Assembly (NCBI GenBank): GCA_963576475.1
Contig: OY754972.1
Location: 27,128,424-27,192,423, forward strand
Length of the DNA: 64,000 nt
Origin: Molanna angustata
Lineage: Eukaryota > Arthropoda > Insecta > Trichoptera > Molannidae
Direction of reading: 5' to 3'
The stretch's first letter is position 1. The number at the start of each line of letters is the position of its first letter. Positions 57,906-64,000 of this stretch are shown one piece after another. Under the pieces are notes generated by a model. That model was not told the origin of the DNA. It saw only the letters and a program-made list of their open reading frames with translations, and did not search any database. The translations under genes were made by a program, and so were the position numbers.

Positions 57906-58796
57906 AGTAAAAATAGACTTAATTTAAACTGAAATTAAAAATATATTTTATTTATATTTAAAAAAAAAGAAATATATAATGATTAAAATACCAATATTAC
58001 CAACGATGGATGGTTCTTTTCTTGGGCCAAACGATGGTTGTTTAAGTTATCAAATCTTAATTATCAATTGTCAAAACTATATAATGTATTTGATAATGAT
58101 AACTTGTTAAAAAGTAGTTAAATAATCGTTGGTGAATTATAATAAAAAAGTAAGTTCAAAGGGTTTATACAAATTTTATAAATTATAAAACTAATTAAGT
58201 AAATAAATATTTATTAAATTAGTTTTTGGTCTACAAAATAATTTTTTGGTGACATGAAATAAACGTCTTAATCTGGTATCAATAATAATTTATCACCAAC
58301 AGGTGGTGAAAGGCTTACCTACTTTTAAAATATCCTTGGATACGACGTTTCCACAAAACAACAAGTTAGTGGAATGAAGAATTTCACATTAATATTCTAC
58401 GCCACACTTTAGTTTAGGTAGGTACTTCGTAAAGGTAAAAACAAAAATATATCCAAGATGTTCATTTTTTCTTTATAGAATACTTAAGAGATCAATTTTG
58501 GTTACGAAGATCTTCAAATTTATTGTTCAAAGAGCTATTTTTTTAAGATAAAATAATATTGGTTCGAAAATATTTTCACAGAGTAAAATGTTTTTTTAAG
58601 AAAGCCTTATACACTCAGGAATCCCCTTTTGTTATTTGCGTAATTTATGGGATGCAAGTAAAACGGTTTGGGAAAGAGTCATATATAATGACTCAATATT
58701 TTTTTTTTCAATATGAAATTAATAATGCATAGTGTTAAATCGCTATATTTTGTGCTTCATGGAATCGATTCCTAGAAGAGGAGATATTATTTATAA
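57906..58796. other. AT-rich spacer, no gene seen
   Basis: No recognised family or motif. Confidence 0.4.
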
Positions 58797-59839
58797 ACTA
58801 GTTGCATGTAACACATGAGATCCAACTGTCGATAGCGATAGTATGTATAGTTGAAGAATATGTACCAAACTATAAACCCATAGATACAAATTATTGAATA
58901 TTTTCAGATATTTTGTTTTCTATACAACATATGTAGGTATGTATGTCAAGATAGGATAGTATGGAGGAAGATCCTTTTTCCTACCCAGAATATGCAAATA
59001 GCATGATGGTATGTATGTATGTTTGGAGTCGAAGTATCAAACTATTAAGTCTTCTTACATATTGTGTATAGGCGACTGCCATACAAAATGTATGAAGCGA
59101 TGTCGTCACTAAATTCAATTTTTAAAAAAATTGTTAAAAAAAAATTGAGATCTTCTACTACATTGCTGATATTTTTTATAGAAAATTAAATTATCTAGTT
59201 GGGGTGTTTCGGCTTTTTTCGATAATTGTAAAAGTTTTGGAAATATAGGCAGTTAAACTCATAAATTTATCATAAAAAAAATATTTTTCTTAATAAAAAA
59301 TGTTTGAGAAACCCTGGAATTTTTTTGAAAAAACTAATTTTTGAGATTTTGTATTTGTCTATGTTTGTAACAATTTTCAGCGTTCTAGCGTTTATGGTTT
59401 CTGAGATATATGGAAAAATAAAATAAAAATTCAAAAGTTGATAACCCCTGACTGAAACAAAAATTCAAAATTCCGAGTATAAAAGTTTTGTAGGCCTGTA
59501 ACTGTTTATATATTCTGAAATTTTAGGCTCTGTTTATTGAGCGGATCAAAAGTTATAAGGGGGGGACGGACACACAGACACACAGACACACACACACACA
59601 CAGACACACACACAGACACACACACACACAGACACACGAAATGTTCTAATCCGAATTCTGAGTAAATCCGTGTATGGAAAATATATGCTGCGAAGCCTCT
59701 AAGTTGGTGTTTTTTGACTTCAAAGTTGGAAAAGCCGTGAAAAAAGTAGACCTCTCCATACAATTCTCGCGTATTCTGGCTTGATACATTGTCGATATGT
59801 TAAGAGAACAAAGTTCTCCTGAACAAATCGACAGTTGGA
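58797..59839 (+). mobile_element. Family A element, copy 6
   Basis: Full length. 5' ACTAGTTGCATGTAACACAT, subterminal ATCCAACTGTCGAT, GGGGTGTTTCGGC at 59201, CACAGACACA runs at 59572-59636, and a 3' hairpin (TGTCGATATGTTAAGAGAAC / GTTCTCCTGAACAAATCGACA) ending CAGTTGGA. Confidence 0.88.
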
Positions 59840-59898
59840 AAATGCTCACGCAATCTTTTCAACTATGAGATGCAAATATTGGTATAATATTTATATTT

Positions 59899-60908
59899 AC
59901 TAGTTGCATGTAACACATGAGATCCAACTGTCGATAGCGATAGTATGTATAGTTGAAGAATATGTACCAAACTATAAACCCATAGATACAAATTATTGAA
60001 TATTTTCAGATATTTTGTTTTCTATACAACATTGTAGGTATGTATGTCAAGATAGGATAGTATGGAGGAAGATCCTTTTTCCTACCCAGAATATGCAAAT
60101 AGCATGATGGTATGTATGTATGTTTGGAGATGAAGTTTCAAACTATTAAGTCTTCTTACATATTGTGTATAGGCGACTGCCATACAAAATGTATGAAGCG
60201 ATGTCGTCACTAAATTCAATTTTTAAAAAAATTGTTAAAAAAAAATTGGGATCTTCTACTACAATGTTAATATTTTTTATAGAAAATTAAATTATCTAGT
60301 TGGGGTGTTTCGGCTTTTTTCGATATTTAAAAAAAAAATTACAGTATAAGCAGTTAAACTCATAAATTTATAAAAAAAAAAATACTTTTCTTAATAAAAA
60401 ATGTTTGAGAAACCCTGGATTTTTTTTGAAAAAACTAATTTGAGATTTTGTATTTGTCTATGTTTGTACCAATTTTCAGCGTTCTAGCGTTTATGGTTTC
60501 TGAGATATATGGAAAAATAAAATAAAAATTCAAAAGTTGATAACCCCTGACTCAAACAAAAATTCAAAATTCCGAGTATAAAAGTTTTGTAGGCCTGTAA
60601 CTGTTTATATATTCTGAAATTTTAGGCTCTGTAAATTGAGCGGATCAAAAGTTATAAGGGACGGACGGACACACAGACACACAGACACACACACACACAG
60701 ACACACGAAATGTTCAACTCCGAATTCTGAGTAAATCCGTGTATGGAACATATATGCTGCGAAGCCTCTAAGTTGGTGTTTTTTGACTTCAAAGTTGGAA
60801 AAGCCGTGAAAAAAGTAGACCTCTCCATACAATTCTCGCGTATTCTGGCTTGATACATTGTCGATATGTTAAGAGAACAAAGTTCTCCTGAACAAATCGA
60901 CAGTTGGA
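59899..60908 (+). mobile_element. Family A element, copy 7
   Basis: Nearly identical to copy 6, in the same orientation and only 59 bp downstream, including private variants (CATAGATACAAATTATTGAA, GAAGATCCTTTTTCC). The pair looks like a local tandem duplication or paired insertion rather than two independent events. The CA run is shorter than in copy 6. Confidence 0.88.
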
Positions 60909-61900
60909 AAACGCTTTTCTTGGCGTAAAAAGATGGGTATTTGAACTCGCTGCTTGCAGAGGACAAAAGGGAGTATGTGTAAAACAACAAATGCGCGCAT
61001 GTGGTTCAGCCACATTCAGAGAATGTATGATTAAAAATAGACGTAGATTTTTTTTCTTGATTGAATAAATCGAAAATATAAATGAGATCCGAAAACTTGA
61101 GAATGTGAGAAGTCACAACAACAGAAAAGTCCCCATGAATGTATTTCAAAACAAAAATATGTGGAGATCAATTTGCTTTACCTATCTTGTGAGTATAAGG
61201 AAAACGATATGATAGTTTTGTAAATAATGAGCAGGTTTTTCTTGTTGGCAAGGAACAAATTGTCTCTCCGTGCAAACAGAAAGTCATCAAAAACAATTAA
61301 TTAATAATTTGCTTTGTGATTAGAGGACACAGGATTTACATACTGTAGTTCACAATCAATATTCATATGAAACTAAATGAATTTGTTTTGTTGACATATT
61401 CAAAAGCGTCAGATGGTAAATAGCGATTGTGTTTCCCATGTGACATAATATATTACGAAACAAATGATTATTTTATATGGAGCACGAATAAAAACTAAAT
61501 ATTTTTATATATTATTATTAAACAACCCTAAAATTCATAAAACGAATGTCACGCAATGAATTTCCCAGAATGTGGAAACGGTAGATTTTTCAATACGTTC
61601 CCTCAGCATTACGTATTAATCATACCTATCTAGGCACCTAATATGTTTATCGATTACTACACAAACTAAATATAAAAGTACCTATAAGATTACCTATATG
61701 AATTTATAATATTATAATCTGGCTCCTTCCGTTACAATATGTATGTGTTGTTATTGTATCTACATAGGAACTTGAAGAATATACAATGATATATTAAAAT
61801 AATAGACACATTACTAGTGTTTGAATTTGGTTAGAAAAAAGTAAGGCGCATAACTCACTTAATTTTTACCGCACTTTATTAACACGCAAGACGTTGAGTG
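60909..61900. other. Spacer, no gene seen
   Basis: No repeat family, tandem array or coding motif recognised. Confidence 0.4.
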
Positions 61901-61959
61901 CATACAAGATGCTATTTTGACTACGACAATATGTCGTAGTCAAAATAGCATCTTGTATG
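61901..61959. repeat. 28-bp perfect inverted repeat
   Basis: CATACAAGATGCTATTTTGA CTACGACA and its exact inverse are separated by ATA (61929-61931). No similarity to other fold-backs in the window. Confidence 0.95.
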
Positions 61960-62005
61960 ATGAAAACATGTAAAAGTTTCCCTAGAACAGTGAAGGAACG
62001 ACAAG

Positions 62006-62188
62006 GAGGGAAAGCCTGGTCTAACAAGCGAAATTAAAACCCCCACAATTACCTATATCATGGATATAATTATTATATGGAGTTCAACAATATCTTTAGA
62101 TGTCATAGAACTCCATCTGATAATTATATCCATGATATGGATAATCACGAGGGTTTTGATTTCGCCGATTGGACTAGACTTGCCCCCC
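62006..62188. mobile_element. Fold-back MITE, copy 3
   Basis: GGGAAAGCCTGGTCTAACAA ... ATTGGACTAGACTTGCCCCCC, with TATCATGGATATAATTATTA and TGGAGTTC internal blocks. The most diverged of the three copies at its left end. Confidence 0.85.
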
Positions 62189-62539
62189 AGATATATCATT
62201 TTATATGGCATATTTATTCAATGACTTAATTCAATATTCAAAATAATTAGATATTTATTAATATTTTGAGTATAAACGAGAGAGAAGTCAAGCCATATTT
62301 GCTTGTAACTATGTAGAGAGATTCTGTATTTGTATTAGTTTTTCACACAGATATAACTTAATATAAGTTCGTCTCTTTCTTAGTCATTATTTGGTGTAAG
62401 AGAAGTAAAAGATGAAATATATATGCAGTGTGTCTATTATTGTATTATCTCATGATATTGTAAGAATTCGTTGAAATTTACCATTTTTATAAAGCGTTTT
62501 GTTCTCATATAACGTGTCTATACAATATAAAATGTCATT
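62189..62539. other. AT-rich spacer, no gene seen
   Basis: No recognisable feature. Confidence 0.4.
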
Positions 62540-63290
62540 GAGAATATATTAGAGCGATTTTCCATAAATAAGGTATCACGACAAGGTTGCGTTTTATCAC
62601 CGTGGAAGTTTGGACAGCATTCAACAGATTCCGAACGAGACATGCCAGATGTGCCGACACTTTCCACAAATATGGCTGGTTGGTCCATTTCCTCATGACT
62701 GAGGATAGCGGCTGTAGTCCGTCGCCACACGTATGGTCCGCCTCCATGCCAATCTGTTTTGGGCTGAACGCAGAGCACCAGTCACCAAAGACCCCGTTGT
62801 GGACTTAACCAAATCGTTCCATCTGGTCGGTGAGCGACCACGAGATCCCCGTCCCTCCATGCTGCCCATCACAAAAAGCTCATTCACATTCGTTCTTCTG
62901 TCTGTCCACCACATAGCATCACATTTCGAAAGCATCGATCCACTTTCGCTCTGACTCCCTAAGTGTCCATGTTTCCACACCATACAGGAACATCGAGAAT
63001 ATCAGAGCCCTGATGAGTCTAGCCTTCGTGTTTTTTGTGATGATCCTGTTCTTCCACACTCTTGTGAGGTTTCCCAGTGCTCCCTTTGCCATGACGATGC
63101 GTCTTTTCACTTCCGATTCACAATCACCGGTGTCACATATGTTGGAACCCATATATGTGAAGACATGTACTATCTCAAGATGGTTTAGAGAGTTTATTGG
63201 GGGGAAGTTTATATGCTCTATCAACCACCATCGGTTTGGTTTTGCATTGGTTTATGCTCATACCGAGTGATAGACTTCTCCACCCAGGAG
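62540..63290 (-). pseudogene. LINE reverse transcriptase C-terminal region, broken
   Basis: Minus strand reads, across several frames, LGMSINQCKTKPMVVDRAYK (63268-63210), then FTYMGSNICDTGDCESEVKR and LIRALIFSMFLYGVETWTLR ending IDAFEM (63170-62920), then TDRRTNVNELFVMG and RSPTRWNDLVKSTTGSL with NRLAWRRTIRVAT (62900-62710). This is the thumb/connection and C-terminal part of an insect non-LTR ORF2. Two or more frameshifts and no catalytic palm: inactive. The remaining minus-strand sequence to 62540 is probably its 3' untranslated end. Confidence 0.8.
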
Positions 63291-63830
63291 AGCTTGAAAA
63301 AATCATAGCTTGAAAGGGAAATGTCCAATCACAAAAACTTGTATTGTATGACCTCAAATGATGAAATGTATAAAAATTTACCCATACGATAAATAAATAA
63401 ATGAATCACCGAGGATATTAAATCAAATTCAATCTGCCTTAAGTTGAAATGTGTAAATGAATGTCATCTAATATAAATTAAAAAAGATGTGGCTTTAATT
63501 CATTATTGCTCTGCAGTTTCTTGTTATCAAATGCGTTTACTGATTAAACTGAAATTTTTCGTTTGTGAGTCGATCTTGTAAATGATAATCTATTTTAATA
63601 ATTTGCTCATACAGCAACCAATGAAGTATCCAAGGGACGCCTTCAACCTGGAGGTCCTTCAAAGTGATGGAGGGATAGCTGAACCACATCACCTCGAGAG
63701 GCATAGCTTCTGTCCAAAAGAAAAAGAAAATGGAATGGAATAATATTTTTTTCGAGTCTAGTGAATAGTCTCGCGTCTATAGGAAATATACAAACAGCCT
63801 GTTTCATTATAATGTTTAATTTCACCATAG
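63291..63830. other. AT-rich spacer, no gene seen
   Basis: A patch at 63600-63720 gives part of a 92-codon minus-strand open frame (63643-63921) with no motif. Confidence 0.4.
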
Positions 63831-63863
63831 TTTTTATTTCACGCCAAGGGCGTGAAATAAAAA
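63831..63863. repeat. Perfect 15-bp stem with 3-nt loop
   Basis: TTTTTATTTCACGCC, AAG, GGCGTGAAATAAAAA. Strongly stable, isolated inverted repeat. It looks like a bacterial terminator in shape, but nothing here suggests bacterial DNA. Confidence 0.95.
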
Positions 63864-64000
63864 TCGAAAAAATACAGCATGTTATCATTGCGAAGATTTT
63901 TTGTACACAATGTACAACCATCTTGCTATTATTTGTTTAATATTTAATTTTCCTTCTGTTTTTCATAATTATTGTTTGCTCTTTTTGGAAGAATATTCTT

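Noticed and set aside
63831..63863. Rho-independent terminator
   Set aside because: The shape fits, but the window is insect nuclear DNA with no bacterial genes.

Overview
The window looks like repeat-dominated nuclear DNA of an insect, most likely a moth or butterfly. It is AT-rich, has very few long open frames, is littered with TAGGTAC/GTAGGTA strings, and holds insect-type BEL/Pao, jockey-like, Tc1/mariner, hAT, Penelope-type and tRNA-derived SINE sequences. The species assignment is inference. No complete host gene is visible. The only host-gene signal is a candidate core promoter and first exon at 8248-8664 (initiator plus downstream element at the canonical spacing, then ATG and a consensus splice donor). 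If real, much of the window would be its first intron.

Layout. 1-3402: minus-strand jockey-like LINE, open to the left edge and split by a ~940-bp GC-rich insertion. 3420-8000: repeat fragments, a fold-back with hammerhead-like motifs on both strands, two SINEs, LINE tails, and 31-bp and 120-bp tandem arrays. 8248-8664: candidate first exon. 10-16.4 kb: pentanucleotide microsatellite, a mariner-like transposase remnant split by a MITE, and a ~1-kb dispersed repeat (here family A) split by a TA-flanked transposon. That transposon carries two copies of a hammerhead-bearing fold-back, one of them T-to-C hypermutated. 17-27 kb: tandem arrays (54, 81, 34 and 53 bp units), (AT)n, further family A copies, a TTAA-flanked element and a dimeric family B insertion. 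28.1-45.3 kb: a ~10.6-kb satellite of 53/49-bp monomers with six embedded ~167-bp segments, cut in two by a full-length BEL/Pao retrotransposon (34887-41488). 45.8-64 kb: two hAT elements with 8-bp target duplications, a Tc1-like pseudogene invaded by a palindromic family B copy, SINEs, family C repeats, two adjacent family A copies, a third copy of the MITE, and a degraded LINE 3' end at the right.

The one intact long gene is the 1702-residue Gag-Pol of the BEL/Pao element. The LTRs show no difference by eye and the insertion has a perfect 5-bp target duplication, so it is very young. The most unusual signal is at 14464-14866: a fold-back copy in which roughly 47 of 57 substitutions against its sister copy are T-to-C on one strand. 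They fall in predicted double-stranded stems and are sparse in the loops, as expected if an RNA hairpin was edited A-to-I and the change became fixed in DNA. The second is a set of type I hammerhead ribozyme motifs whose stem I differs between copies but stays complementary.
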